DNA from: Nonomuraea aurantiaca
GTDB lineage: Bacteria; Actinomycetota; Actinomycetes; Streptosporangiales; Streptosporangiaceae
Length of the DNA stretch: 64,000 nt
NCBI RefSeq assembly: GCF_020215705.1
Contig: NZ_JAIWNB010000010.1
Location: 186,001-250,000, forward strand
Direction: 5' to 3'
Positions 17,586 through 26,228 of this stretch are shown in pieces. The stretch's first letter is position 1. Each line of letters starts with the position of its first letter. The notes beneath the pieces were generated by a model. The model saw nothing but the letters and a program-made list of their open reading frames with translations, ran no database searches and had not been told where the DNA came from. Made by a program: the position numbers and the translations under genes.

Positions 17586-18692
17586 TCAGAGGAGGGCGAG
17601 GAGCGCGTCGGCGACGCGCTCCCTGCCGCGGCCGTCGATCAGCCCGGCGCCGCGCCTGCCGTACTCCTCGCGGGCCGCCGGGTCGGCGAGCAGGCGGGCC
17701 AGGACGCCGACGGCCGCCGCGTCCGGGGCCGGTCCCAGCCCCGCCGCGAGCCCGCCGCCGACCAGCGTCTCATAGCCGATCAGCTGGTTGTCGGCCACCC
17801 AGCTCAGCGCGGTGGGCACGCCCAGGTGCAGCAGCTCCCAGACGGCCGAGCCCGCCGCGGTGATGACCAGGTTCGCCTCGGCCATCAGGCCGGGCAGCCG
17901 GTCCGTCGGCGGGATCACCGTGACGGGCCCGTCCACCTCGAACGGCACCGGGCTGACCACGGTCGCCCGGAACGCCAGCCCGGTGGCACGCAGCGCCCCG
18001 GCCCAGGCCGGCGCCACGCCGGCGCTGTCGGTGCCGCCGAAGAAGCACAGCACCAGCGGCTCCTCCGGCCGGGCCGGGCGGCGGCGGGCGGTGCCCCGCA
18101 TCAGGAGGACGCTGTCCCGCAGCAGCACATAACGAGCCCCCGCCAGCCGCCCACCCCCAGGCCCATCCCACGGCCCGCTCTCGGGCCCACCCCATGACCA
18201 TCCCCCCGGCGCACCCTTCGGCCCACCCCCCGGCGCGCCATTGGGCCCACCCCACGACCCGTCCGCGGCCTCCCCCGGGCGCGAGAACGGACGTCGGAAG
18301 GGGCGTAGCTCGGCGTCGAGGTTCTGGTCGAGGTAGAGGTCCGCCTCCTGGCCCAGCGGGTCGCCGTCGACGATCGCCAGCACGGCCGTGCCCGCCGCCC
18401 GCAGCGCCGCGCCCGTACCGGGGGCCAGCACGTACGAGTCCAGCACCACCGCGTCCAGCCCGAGCACCCGCACCAGCTCGGCCAGCGCCCGCGGCTCCGC
18501 GGGCGCCGGGCACAGCGGGAACGCGCGCTGCCGCAGCTGCGACTCCGCCCACGCCGACCCCGCCACGTCCCCGAGGAACAGCACCTCGGCCCCCCGCCCG
18601 CACAATTCCTCGGCCAGCGCCACGCAGCGCATCAGGTGACCGACCCCGCTCGCCACGCCCGCGTCGCAGCGGAACCCCACCCGGTGCGTCAC
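17586..18692 (-). CDS. pseG: UDP-2,4-diacetamido-2,4,6-trideoxy-L-altropyranose hydrolase
   Basis: 368 residues, GT-B-like hydrolase that releases UDP from the sugar made by PseB/C/H. The N-terminus RVGFRCDAGVASGVGHLMRC contains the G-x-GHxxRC motif with the conserved His, and the C-terminal half has CFFGGTDSAG, ITAAGSAVWELLHLGVP and NQ near the UDP site. It starts at a GTG overlapping the pseF stop (GTGA). Residues about 140-182 are a Gly/Pro/Trp-rich insert absent from ordinary PseG (see repeat entry), placed between the two domains. The gene end carries a perfect 16-bp tandem duplication around its stop codon. Confidence 0.88.
   Translation of the reverse strand: MTHRVGFRCDAGVASGVGHLMRCVALAEELCGRGAEVLFLGDVAGSAWAESQLRQRAFPLCPAPAEPRALAELVRVLGLDAVVLDSYVLAPGTGAALRAAGTAVLAIVDGDPLGQEADLYLDQNLDAELRPFRRPFSRPGEAADGSWGGPNGAPGGGPKGAPGGWSWGGPESGPWDGPGGGRLAGARYVLLRDSVLLMRGTARRRPARPEEPLVLCFFGGTDSAGVAPAWAGALRATGLAFRATVVSPVPFEVDGPVTVIPPTDRLPGLMAEANLVITAAGSAVWELLHLGVPTALSWVADNQLIGYETLVGGGLAAGLGPAPDAAAVGVLARLLADPAAREEYGRRGAGLIDGRGRERVADALLALL
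18147..18275 (-). repeat. Gly/Pro-rich repetitive insert inside pseG
   Basis: About 129 in-frame bases encode GGPNGAPGGGPKGAPGG and similar units. GGCCCACCCC recurs three times (near 18184, 18220 and 18244) with variants between. It falls where the two PseG domains join, so it may be a tolerated linker produced by slippage. Confidence 0.75.
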
Positions 18693-19417
18693 GCCTCCTG
18701 CAACGCCTTCTGCGCCACGTGCGCGTTGAGCTCGCACACCTCGGGCCGCTCCCGCAGCCAGCCGACCAGCGACCGTACCGGCACGCACCGGTCGCCCAGC
18801 TCCGCGACGACCCGCGAGATGAGCCGCCAGTCGTCCTCGGTGTCGAGCGTGACCCGCAGGTCGGCCGCCGCCGGCGCGTAGGCGAGGCCGAGCAGCCGCG
18901 ACTCCCCCGGATGCGTGTAGAGGTAGGACGTGACGTGCGTGCGGTGATGGGCGGTGGCCTCCCGGTCGGCCCGCTCCAGGGCGGCCAGCCCCGCGATCTC
19001 CACGTCGAGGCCGCGCGGCAGGGTGCGGGCCAGGCCCGTGCTCAGGTAGTCGAGACCGGGCACCGCGCGGAAGACCAGCGCGGCCTCGCGGATCACCACG
19101 GGATCGAGCAGCGGGCAGTCCGCCGTGAACCGCATGACGGCCTCGCCCGGGTGACTCCGCAGCGCCTGCGTGAACCGGGTGAGCACGTCGTCGACCGGTC
19201 CCCGGTGCCAGGACACGCCGAGCCTGCCGCATTCGGCCACCACCGCGTCGTCGGCCGCCTCCGTGGTGGTCGCCACCACCAGGTCGTCGACCGCGTCCGC
19301 CTGGCGTACCGCACGGACCACCCAGCCCAGCACGGAACGGCCCCCGAGATCGCGCAAGACCTTGCCCGGCAGGCGCGTCGAGCCCATGCGCGCCTGGATG
19401 ATTCCGACAATCCGCAC
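18689..19417 (-). CDS. pseF: Cytidylyltransferase, PseF/SpsF type
   Basis: 242 residues of the SpsF/CMP-KDO synthetase-like nucleotidyltransferase family. The start RIVGIIQARMGSTRLPGKVL is the classic CTP-binding motif; FTADCPLLDP carries the metal-binding Asp. Within a complete pse set this is the enzyme that activates pseudaminic acid to CMP-pseudaminic acid. It precedes pseG with a 4-base overlap and is divergent from pseB over 88 bp. Function is inferred from context, since SpsF relatives handle several sugars. Confidence 0.82.
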   Translation of the reverse strand: MRIVGIIQARMGSTRLPGKVLRDLGGRSVLGWVVRAVRQADAVDDLVVATTTEAADDAVVAECGRLGVSWHRGPVDDVLTRFTQALRSHPGEAVMRFTADCPLLDPVVIREAALVFRAVPGLDYLSTGLARTLPRGLDVEIAGLAALERADREATAHHRTHVTSYLYTHPGESRLLGLAYAPAAADLRVTLDTEDDWRLISRVVAELGDRCVPVRSLVGWLRERPEVCELNAHVAQKALQEA

Positions 19418-19505
19418 CGAAGCCCCATTCCCCTATGTGACCGTGTGTCATCGAACGATCGCGCTATGCTACCGGGCAGCTCGGATGACTACGGCGGGGG
19501 GCCGC

Positions 19506-20489
19506 GTGAGCATTCTCAGTGGATCGTCAATTCTGATCACCGGAGGCACGGGGTCCTTCGGCAAGGCTTTCGTCCGGCACGCGCTGGACCACCTCGATGT
19601 GCGCCGCATGGTGGTCTTCTCGCGCGACGAGCTCAAGCAGTACGAGGCACGTCACCTGTTCGACGACGACCAGCGGCTGCGCTGGTTCATCGGCGACGTA
19701 CGCGACAGGGACCGCCTGGCCAGGGCCATGCACGGCATCGACTACGTCGTGCACGCGGCGGCACTGAAGCAGGTCGACACGGCCGAGTACAACCCGTTCG
19801 AATACGTCAGGACCAACGTCTCCGGCTCCCAGAACGTGGTGGAGGCGGCCATCGACTGCGGCGTGCGCAAGGTCGTCGCGCTCTCCACCGACAAGGCGTC
19901 CAGCCCGATCAACCTGTACGGCGCGTCGAAGCTGGTCGCCGACAAGCTGTTCGTCTCGGCCAACCACTACGCCGCCAGCCACGTCACCCGCTTCGCCGTG
20001 GTCCGCTACGGCAACGTGGTGGGCAGCAGGGGCTCGGTGGTGCCGTTCTTCCTGCGGCTGGCCCAGGAGGGCGGCAGCGTGCCGATCACCGACAAGCGGA
20101 TGACCCGGTTCTGGATCACGCTCGACCAGGCCGTCCGATTCGTGGTCGACTCCTTCGACCTGATGCAGGGCGGCGAGCTGTACGTGCCGCGCATCCCCAG
20201 CATGCGCCTGCCCGACCTGGCCCAGGCACTGGCGCCCCGCAGCCCGGTCTACGAGATCGGCATCCGGCCCGGCGAGAAGCTGCACGAGGAGATGATCGGC
20301 CCCGACGACGGCCGCAGGACCCTGCGCCTGAGCGACCGCTACGTCGTGCAGCCGACGATCGCCAGCTGGGGCTACGTGCCCCCGCAGGGCGGCGAGCTGC
20401 TGCCGGACGGCTTCGCCTATCGCTCCGACACCAACGACCGCTGGCTGTCGGTCGAGGACCTGCGCGCCATCGTGACGGTGGGCGTCTGA
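19506..20489 (+). CDS. pseB: UDP-GlcNAc 4,6-dehydratase (inverting)
   Basis: 327 residues of extended SDR fold, first enzyme of pseudaminic acid synthesis (4,6-dehydration with C5 inversion). Landmarks: nucleotide motif SILITGGTGSFGKAFV, ALKQVDTAEYNPFEYVRTNV, and catalytic STDKASSPINLYGASK with Asp, Lys and Tyr in the positions used by PseB/FlaA1. The GTG at 19506 is preceded by a G-run at about 19493-19501; an in-frame ATG at 19485 is the alternative. The stop overlaps the pseC start (TGATG). Confidence 0.93.
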   Translation: MSILSGSSILITGGTGSFGKAFVRHALDHLDVRRMVVFSRDELKQYEARHLFDDDQRLRWFIGDVRDRDRLARAMHGIDYVVHAAALKQVDTAEYNPFEYVRTNVSGSQNVVEAAIDCGVRKVVALSTDKASSPINLYGASKLVADKLFVSANHYAASHVTRFAVVRYGNVVGSRGSVVPFFLRLAQEGGSVPITDKRMTRFWITLDQAVRFVVDSFDLMQGGELYVPRIPSMRLPDLAQALAPRSPVYEIGIRPGEKLHEEMIGPDDGRRTLRLSDRYVVQPTIASWGYVPPQGGELLPDGFAYRSDTNDRWLSVEDLRAIVTVGV

Positions 20490-21613
20490 TGCTCCCCTAC
20501 GGGCGGCAGTCGATCGCCGACACCGATGTCGAGGCCGTGACCGAGGTGCTGCGTGGCGAGTGGCTGACGACCGGGCCCATGGTCGGCTCGTTCGAGGCCG
20601 AGCTGGCCCGCTGGACGGGCGGCGTGCCGTGCCTGGCGGTCACGTCGGGCACGGCGGCCCTGCATGTCGCGTACGCGGCGGCCGGGGTCGGGCCGGGAGA
20701 CGAGGTGATCACCTCGCCGCTGACGTTCGTGGCGACGGCCGCCACCGCCGCCATGCGCGGCGCCCGGGTGGTCTTCGCCGACGTGCAGCCCGACACGGGC
20801 AACCTTGATCCCGCGTCGGTCGAGTCACTGGCGGGCGGCGGCACCAAGGCGATCACCGCGGTCGACTACGCGGGCCATCCCGCCGACTACGACGAACTCC
20901 GCGAGATCGCCGACCGGGCAGGAGCCGTGCTGATCGGCGACGCCGCCCACTCCCTCGGCTCGCGCTACAAGGACCGGCCGGTCGGGGAGCAGGCCGACCT
21001 CACCACGTTCTCGTTCTTCCCGACCAAGACCGTGACCACCGCCGAGGGCGGCGCCGTCGCCGTCCGCGACCGTGACCGCTATGTCCGTGCCGCCCGTTTC
21101 CGCAACCACGGCCTGGTCCGGGACCCGGCCGAGCTGCGTGATCCCGGCCACGGCGGCTGGCACCAGGAGGTCCACGACTTCGGCCTCAACTACCGGCTGC
21201 CGGACGTGCTCTGCGCGCTCGGCCTCAGCCAGCTGCGGCGGCTCGAACGCTTCCGCGCGCGGCGGATCGAGCTGGTCGCCCGCTACAACGCGCTGCTCGG
21301 CGACCTGCCGGGCCTGACGCTGCCCGCGTGGCGCCCGTACACCACGCCGTGTTGGCACCTCTACCCGGTCAGAGTCCGCGACGGCCGCCGGCGGGAGGTC
21401 TACGAGCGCCTGCGGGCCGAGGGCATCGGGGTGCAGGTCAACTACATCCCGGCCTACTGGCATCCGGTCTTCGAGGACCTCGGCTACCGGCGCGGGATCT
21501 GCCCCGAAGCCGAGGCCTACTACGCCGAGCAGCTCTCGCTGCCGCTCTTCCCCGACCTCACCGACCAGCAGCAGGACGAGGTCGTCGACCGGCTGCGCGC
21601 CATCCTGGGCTGA
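20489..21613 (+). CDS. pseC: UDP-4-amino-4,6-dideoxy-AltNAc aminotransferase
   Basis: 374 residues, DegT/DnrJ/EryC1 PLP-dependent sugar aminotransferase. Features: PYGRQSIADTDVEAV at the N-terminus, AVTSGTAALHVAYAAAG, DAAHSLGSRY, and the PLP-lysine segment FFPTKTVTTAEGG. Also NYRLPDVLCALGLSQLRRLE. It installs the 4-amino group that PseH then acylates. Its start codon overlaps the pseB stop (TGATG), so the two are coupled. Confidence 0.93.
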   Translation: MLPYGRQSIADTDVEAVTEVLRGEWLTTGPMVGSFEAELARWTGGVPCLAVTSGTAALHVAYAAAGVGPGDEVITSPLTFVATAATAAMRGARVVFADVQPDTGNLDPASVESLAGGGTKAITAVDYAGHPADYDELREIADRAGAVLIGDAAHSLGSRYKDRPVGEQADLTTFSFFPTKTVTTAEGGAVAVRDRDRYVRAARFRNHGLVRDPAELRDPGHGGWHQEVHDFGLNYRLPDVLCALGLSQLRRLERFRARRIELVARYNALLGDLPGLTLPAWRPYTTPCWHLYPVRVRDGRRREVYERLRAEGIGVQVNYIPAYWHPVFEDLGYRRGICPEAEAYYAEQLSLPLFPDLTDQQQDEVVDRLRAILG

Positions 21614-21659
21614 CGGCACCGGCCATGCACTGGCCATCCCGGACCGACGGCGCTGGAAC

Positions 21660-21701
21660 CGACGGCTGTCTCATCGCTCGGCGAGCATGAGGCAGCCGTC
21701 G
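21660..21701. terminator. Large hairpin between convergent pseC and GT2 genes
   Basis: Arms 21660-21674 and 21687-21701 pair over 15 bp with one mismatch, and an inner GCTCG/CGAGC stem (21676-21680, 21682-21686) extends it. It lies 46 bp past the pseC stop and covers the last codons of the convergent GT2 gene, so it could terminate pseC transcripts. There is no U-tract. Confidence 0.55.
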
Positions 21702-23557
21702 TCGCCCCGGTCCACCAGGAAGCGCCGCTCGGCGACCGTCACGATCGGCCGCGCCCGCGTACGTACCAGCGGCCGGATCTCCCGGCCCTGGTCGATGACG
21801 AACTCCCAGCGCGACTCGCGACCGACGACCTCGTCGATGTCCACCAGCGACACCCGGGCCCGGAAGCTCTGCCCGGCCAGCGTGAGGGGGAAGTACATCT
21901 CCTCGCCGTCGCTCCTGCGCACCAACCGCAGCACCGGATCGCCGTCGCCCGGGTCGCTGAGCTCGCCGGAGAAGACCAGGTCGTCGCCGTCCACCCGGCA
22001 CTCGCCGATCAGCGCCTCGGCCCGGCGCAGCCGCAGTCCCCAGGCCCCGCCGCCGGCGCGTACCGGCACCAGCCACACGCCCGCCCTGCGCTTCGGCGCG
22101 GGCACCAGCGGCGGCAGCCAGCGCGATCCGACGACCTTCGCCTCCAGCTTCAGCCGGGGGCCGCGCAACCGTACCCGCAGATCCCAGTGCCCCCGCCGGG
22201 CGAGCTGCGCGCGGGTCAGCGTCGCCGGGTCGAACGCGAACGCGAAGGAGAAACCGTGCTCGGCCGCCGCATCGCCCTCTTCCCGCTCGACGCTCGCCCA
22301 GGTCGGCGAGACGCGCTGGTCGGACAACGGGACGATGTCAGTGGTCCGGCGCTCCTGCAGCCACACCTGCACACTCGTCCCGCGCAGGTCCGACACGTCG
22401 AACCGGCCGATGCTCACCCGGCCCTCACCGCCGAGCTCGCCGTCGCGCCACTCCAGCCCGACCAGCCGGGCCGACAGTTTGAGCTCGGCCGACACCTCCG
22501 ACAGGTGCCTGGGCATGGCCGGGTGCCGGCCGTACCAGCGCTTGCGCAGCAGGCCAGGAGGGCTGACCCGGGGAAGCAGGCGGCCCGCGCGGTCCTGCTC
22601 GAAGACGCGCGCCAGCTCGTCCAGGCGACGCCTGTGGAGCAGGTGCACCTGGAGCCGCTGCGTGAACGGGATGCTCTGCCACGCCTCCGGCGCGACGCCG
22701 TCGAGATAGCGGACGACCAGGTCGACGAGGCCGGGATCGGCCGCGGCGCCCATCATGGCCATCGCCTCCACCGCGACGCTCATGTCGATCTCGAGCGTGT
22801 CGCGGTCGAAGTCCGGCTTGAGCGCGGGCGCGCCGGTGGTGAGCAGCGCGGCCGTCTCCAGCACCGACAGCAGGCGGTCACGCAGGTTGGCCGGCTCCAG
22901 GCGGCGCTGGGTGATCGAGGCGCCCTCCTCGTCGCGCTGCCGCCAGTGGTAGACGATGCCCTTGATCACGTCGACCGACGAGGCGCCCACGTGCGCGGCC
23001 ATGGCGACCGGCTGGTCCTCGTACATGCGCTCGGGGAAGGTCAGGCCGAGGGCGTTCCAGAAGTCGAGCCGGTAGACCTTGTTCCACAGCATGCGGTCGC
23101 GGATCAGCAGCGGGTGGCGGGTGATGTGCGTGCGCTTGCGCGACTCGGCGAACGCCTGCTTGTGCGCCCAGGAGGGTACGAGCAGGTTGCGGTGGAGCCG
23201 CATGACGTTGCCACAGGCCAGATCGGAACCGGTGGCCTCCAAGGAGGCGACCAGCCGCTGGAACGCGCGGGGCGGCACCCTGTCGTCACCGTCGACGAAG
23301 GCCAGGTAGCGCCCCGTGGCCCGGCGGACGCCGATGTTGCGGGCCCGCCCGACCCCCTGGTTGGCCTGCCGGACGAGGCTGATCCGCGGGTCGGCCGCCA
23401 TCCGGGCCTCGACCACGGCGGCGCCGGCGTCGGTGCTGCCGTCGTCCACGCAGATCATCTCAAGGTCCTGGAGCTTCTGCGCCTCCAGCGAATCCAGGCA
23501 GGGACCGATGTACTTCTCGACGTTGTAGAACGGGACGATCACCGAAAGAACCGGCAC
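21671..23557 (-). CDS. GT2 glycosyltransferase, large
   Basis: 628 residues. The GT-A domain (1-220) begins PVLSVIVPFYNVEKYIGPCL, with VDDGSTDAG, GVGRARNIGVRRATG and FVDGDDRVPP (DxD). A helical region and then about 280 residues of predicted beta structure follow (LEWRDGELGGEGRVSIGRFD, FSFAFAFDPATLT). Homologous in layout to the 14403-15842 protein but with a longer C-terminus. It is downstream of the methyltransferase-like gene by 15 bp and convergent with pseC. Likely adds a residue to the wall polymer at the membrane; donor unknown. Confidence 0.85.
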   Translation of the reverse strand: MPVLSVIVPFYNVEKYIGPCLDSLEAQKLQDLEMICVDDGSTDAGAAVVEARMAADPRISLVRQANQGVGRARNIGVRRATGRYLAFVDGDDRVPPRAFQRLVASLEATGSDLACGNVMRLHRNLLVPSWAHKQAFAESRKRTHITRHPLLIRDRMLWNKVYRLDFWNALGLTFPERMYEDQPVAMAAHVGASSVDVIKGIVYHWRQRDEEGASITQRRLEPANLRDRLLSVLETAALLTTGAPALKPDFDRDTLEIDMSVAVEAMAMMGAAADPGLVDLVVRYLDGVAPEAWQSIPFTQRLQVHLLHRRRLDELARVFEQDRAGRLLPRVSPPGLLRKRWYGRHPAMPRHLSEVSAELKLSARLVGLEWRDGELGGEGRVSIGRFDVSDLRGTSVQVWLQERRTTDIVPLSDQRVSPTWASVEREEGDAAAEHGFSFAFAFDPATLTRAQLARRGHWDLRVRLRGPRLKLEAKVVGSRWLPPLVPAPKRRAGVWLVPVRAGGGAWGLRLRRAEALIGECRVDGDDLVFSGELSDPGDGDPVLRLVRRSDGEEMYFPLTLAGQSFRARVSLVDIDEVVGRESRWEFVIDQGREIRPLVRTRARPIVTVAERRFLVDRGDDGCLMLAER

Positions 23558-23572
23558 GGGAACTCCTCTTCG

Positions 23573-25234
23573 TCAGCCGGACAGCAGGCGCAGGACCCGG
23601 CGGGCGACCCTGCGCGGGCGGGCCAGGCGGCGCGAGAGCCGGTAGCCGAGCGTCCTGCGATAGGCGGCCGACTTCCGCTGGCTCTTTCTCAGCCGGCCCC
23701 TGGCCCGCAGCAGCTCGCGCTCGCGGTAGGTGAGCTTGGTCTCCAGGCGGGACACCCTGGCCAGCGCGGCGGTCAGCTGGTCGGCCAGCCGGTCCCGCGC
23801 GCCGAGCAGGTCCCGGTACGTCGGGGCGGCGTCGCTCAGCTCGGCCGGCTGCCCCAGCTCGGCGTCGAGCTTGCGGGCCAGGTCGAGATCCGCCTGGTCG
23901 CACGGCCGGCCCGCCATGCCGCAGAGCGTCAGGGTCAGCTGCTCGGCCTGCCGCGGCCACGGCCACGGGTGGTGGTGACCGGCGGCCAGCAGGCGTACCG
24001 CGAACCGCCACAACACCCGGCACAACACCACGCGGTCGGCAGGCCGGGCGGGGGGCGGGGGCAGGGCATGGATGGCGGCGAACCGCTCGCCGTCCCAGAC
24101 CAGGTTGTCGGCCGCGGCGTCGCCGCCCATCTCGACCCAGTCGCCCAGCACAGTGAGCAGGTCGCGGACCGCCCGTACGTCCTCGCGGGCGCACGCCTCG
24201 ATCAGGACCTCCTCCAGCACCCGGCCCGCGGGGATGGCCCGCTCCACGCCGTCCGGCAGCCGGCGGGTGGCGCCCCAGATGACCTCGTGTACGGCGTGAC
24301 CCTCCTCGAACAGGCCGAGCGGCAGGTCCGCCCGCACCGTGGGCGAATCCTCGAACTGGCCGGGTGACACGTCCGCCCGCACCGTGGGCGCGTTCGAGGG
24401 TCGGGTCGCCATGGCCACCCACAGCGGGGCGAGTTGCTCGCCGAGACCGTGGCTGAACACCAGCCGGGTCAGCCGCAGCGGATCGGCCACCAGCATCCTG
24501 TCGCCGCCACGGGCGCTCAACGGCACCGTGAGCGCGTCGGGCAGGTCGCACCCGAGCAGTTCGCGGCCGAGCAGCGCGCGTGGCGCCGCGCGGCCCGGAT
24601 AGGCCGCGTAACACCTCTCGGGGGTCAGTCCGGCCGCCGCCAGCTCCTCGTCGAGGGCACCGGGCCCGTCAGGGTAGCCCTGGTCGAACCCGTGCGGCTC
24701 CCAGTGCTCGTCGCCGCTGTCCCGGTCGGCGGGCCTGGCCTCGACGAACCGGTCGATGCCCAGGTCGTTGCTCACGCTCAGGACGAACCGGCCGCCCGGC
24801 GCGACGAGGGCGGCGAGCGCGCCCAGCGACTCACGCCAGGGCGGCGCCACCTCCTCGGCCGAGTGCGTGCGCCGCAGCCCGTCGAGCGCCAGGACCAGGT
24901 CGTACGGCTCGCCCTCGGGCAGGGCCGACAGACGGCCGCAGTGCACGGCCAGATCGGGATGGCGCTCGGCGAGAGCGCAGGCGTCGGGATAGGAGCGCAG
25001 CAGCACGGCCACGGACGCGGCCCGCGCCACCACCTCGTCCACCAAGCCGCGCGGATGCGGCCCGACCAGCAGCACCCTGGCCTTCCCGTCTTCCTCCGTT
25101 TCGATGGGGAGCAGGCGTCTGACCAGCTCCAGGGCCACGCCCCGCCAGTCCGTGACGCCGGACGTATGGGACGAGTCTGACCACAGCAGCATCTCGCCGC
25201 CGATCAGCCGGACGTTCTCGGGTGCCTCATTCAT
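23573..25234 (-). CDS. SAM-methyltransferase-like protein with basic C-terminal helix region
   Basis: 553 residues. Residues 20-200 resemble a class I methyltransferase: VLLVGPHPRGLVDEVV as a degenerate SAM loop, PYDLVLALDGLRR, and LVAPGGRFVLSVSNDLGIDR. The middle is Trp/Arg-rich and unrecognised. The last 95 residues are a long, basic helix (LTAALARVSRLETKLTYRER and LRRLSG-type end), probably coiled coil or membrane-associated. ATG 25234 overlaps the upstream stop (ATGA); ATG 25240 is the alternative. The imperfect glycine loop makes catalysis uncertain; it may be a scaffold or a glycan methyltransferase. Confidence 0.65.
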   Translation of the reverse strand: MNEAPENVRLIGGEMLLWSDSSHTSGVTDWRGVALELVRRLLPIETEEDGKARVLLVGPHPRGLVDEVVARAASVAVLLRSYPDACALAERHPDLAVHCGRLSALPEGEPYDLVLALDGLRRTHSAEEVAPPWRESLGALAALVAPGGRFVLSVSNDLGIDRFVEARPADRDSGDEHWEPHGFDQGYPDGPGALDEELAAAGLTPERCYAAYPGRAAPRALLGRELLGCDLPDALTVPLSARGGDRMLVADPLRLTRLVFSHGLGEQLAPLWVAMATRPSNAPTVRADVSPGQFEDSPTVRADLPLGLFEEGHAVHEVIWGATRRLPDGVERAIPAGRVLEEVLIEACAREDVRAVRDLLTVLGDWVEMGGDAAADNLVWDGERFAAIHALPPPPARPADRVVLCRVLWRFAVRLLAAGHHHPWPWPRQAEQLTLTLCGMAGRPCDQADLDLARKLDAELGQPAELSDAAPTYRDLLGARDRLADQLTAALARVSRLETKLTYRERELLRARGRLRKSQRKSAAYRRTLGYRLSRRLARPRRVARRVLRLLSG

Positions 25235-26067
25235 GCGCATCGCGCCCGCTTCCAGCCGAACATTCGCCGTAGCTCCTCTGGTGTCGCCTGATACTCGAAT
25301 CCCAGCTCCTGCCGGGCCGCCTCGCTGGCCGCGTCGGGGTCGACGCGGACGCCGTGCAGCTCGGGCCAGAGCCGCATGCGGCGGGCGGTGCCGCCGTACT
25401 CGGGCCGCTCGTCCTCCAGCTGCATCGGGTCCCCGTAGACGGCGACGTCGCAGCCCACGGAGGCGCCGTAGAACAGCGCGCTGCCGAGCCGATTGGACGC
25501 CACCCGGCGATGCCGCCGCAGCTCGGCGAGCTGGCCGGGCAGGAAGTCGCGTCCCCTGCCATCCCACCGCGAACCACGCTCACCATGGCAGATGACCCGG
25601 AAACCCGCCGACCGATAAGCCCGCCGAATGTCCGGATTAGCGAATTCCAACCAGTAAAGACAGATTGTCACCGGCCCCGTCTCCACTTCGGCGATTTCGG
25701 CGGCCAGCCGGGCATGGTCGCCACTGACCGAATGCTTTTCCCAGCCGTGGAAGGGATACCAGATCGTACCCTTCCTTTCGGGGACCGCGGCCATTTCCGG
25801 CTCCATATCGAGAAGGTAGATCCACGGCGCGCCGATGACATAGTGACCACGGCGGCCCATCGACCAGCCGCGCCTCCTGAGCACGTCAGACCAGACGAAA
25901 CGGGGGTAACCGGGGCTGCACCAGTGGTCGTTGGGCGGAAATCCGTGAAGATAGTTCCAGCCGTGCTGCAGGAAACCCTGTATTCGCCGGGGGGTGTCTT
26001 CCGCCAGTTCACAGTATCGGCCGATTATGCGGGAGTGCCCGTACCAGTGATTGGATTCGTCCATCAT
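25231..26067 (-). CDS. Unrecognised protein of the pseudaminic acid locus, possibly GT-B transferase
   Basis: 278 residues; no family recognised with certainty. Conserved-looking motifs: NHWYGHSRIIGRYC, LQHGWN, IWYPFHGWEKHSV, ICLYWLEFANPDIRRAY and, near the C-terminus, SNRLGSALFYGASVGCDVAV then YGDP. The last block resembles a GT-B nucleotide-sugar site, where a Ser-Asn loop is followed by a small-residue helix. It has no signal peptide or membrane helix. As first gene of the leftward operon beside pseBC, it is a candidate nonulosonic acid transferase. That is inference only. Confidence 0.55.
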   Translation of the reverse strand: MMDESNHWYGHSRIIGRYCELAEDTPRRIQGFLQHGWNYLHGFPPNDHWCSPGYPRFVWSDVLRRRGWSMGRRGHYVIGAPWIYLLDMEPEMAAVPERKGTIWYPFHGWEKHSVSGDHARLAAEIAEVETGPVTICLYWLEFANPDIRRAYRSAGFRVICHGERGSRWDGRGRDFLPGQLAELRRHRRVASNRLGSALFYGASVGCDVAVYGDPMQLEDERPEYGGTARRMRLWPELHGVRVDPDAASEAARQELGFEYQATPEELRRMFGWKRARCA

Positions 26068-26165
26068 TCCCCCTGTAGCGGTTGACGCGCCCCCTGCGAC
26101 ATTCTCAGCCCGACACGGCGGGCACTCGCCGTTATACGGTTCTATTACTCACGACGGGTGCTTGG

Positions 26166-26195
26166 TTTCTGTTGACGGCCGATCACGGCTACACT
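26166..26195 (+). promoter_or_regulatory. Candidate promoter for the acyl carrier protein operon
   Basis: TTTCTG (26166-26171) and TACACT (26190-26195) are spaced by 18 bases, with the start codon 33 bp further on. The 161-bp gap between the divergent 26067 and 26229 genes must hold promoters for both. The match is modest. Confidence 0.25.
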
Positions 26196-26228
26196 GCGTG
26201 GTTGTCAGAAGACAGAAAGTGAGCAGAG

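Noticed and set aside
18194..21613. Single giant plus-strand frame running into pseC
   Set aside because: Only the part from 20489 has coding sense; the rest is shadow of pseG, pseF and pseB.
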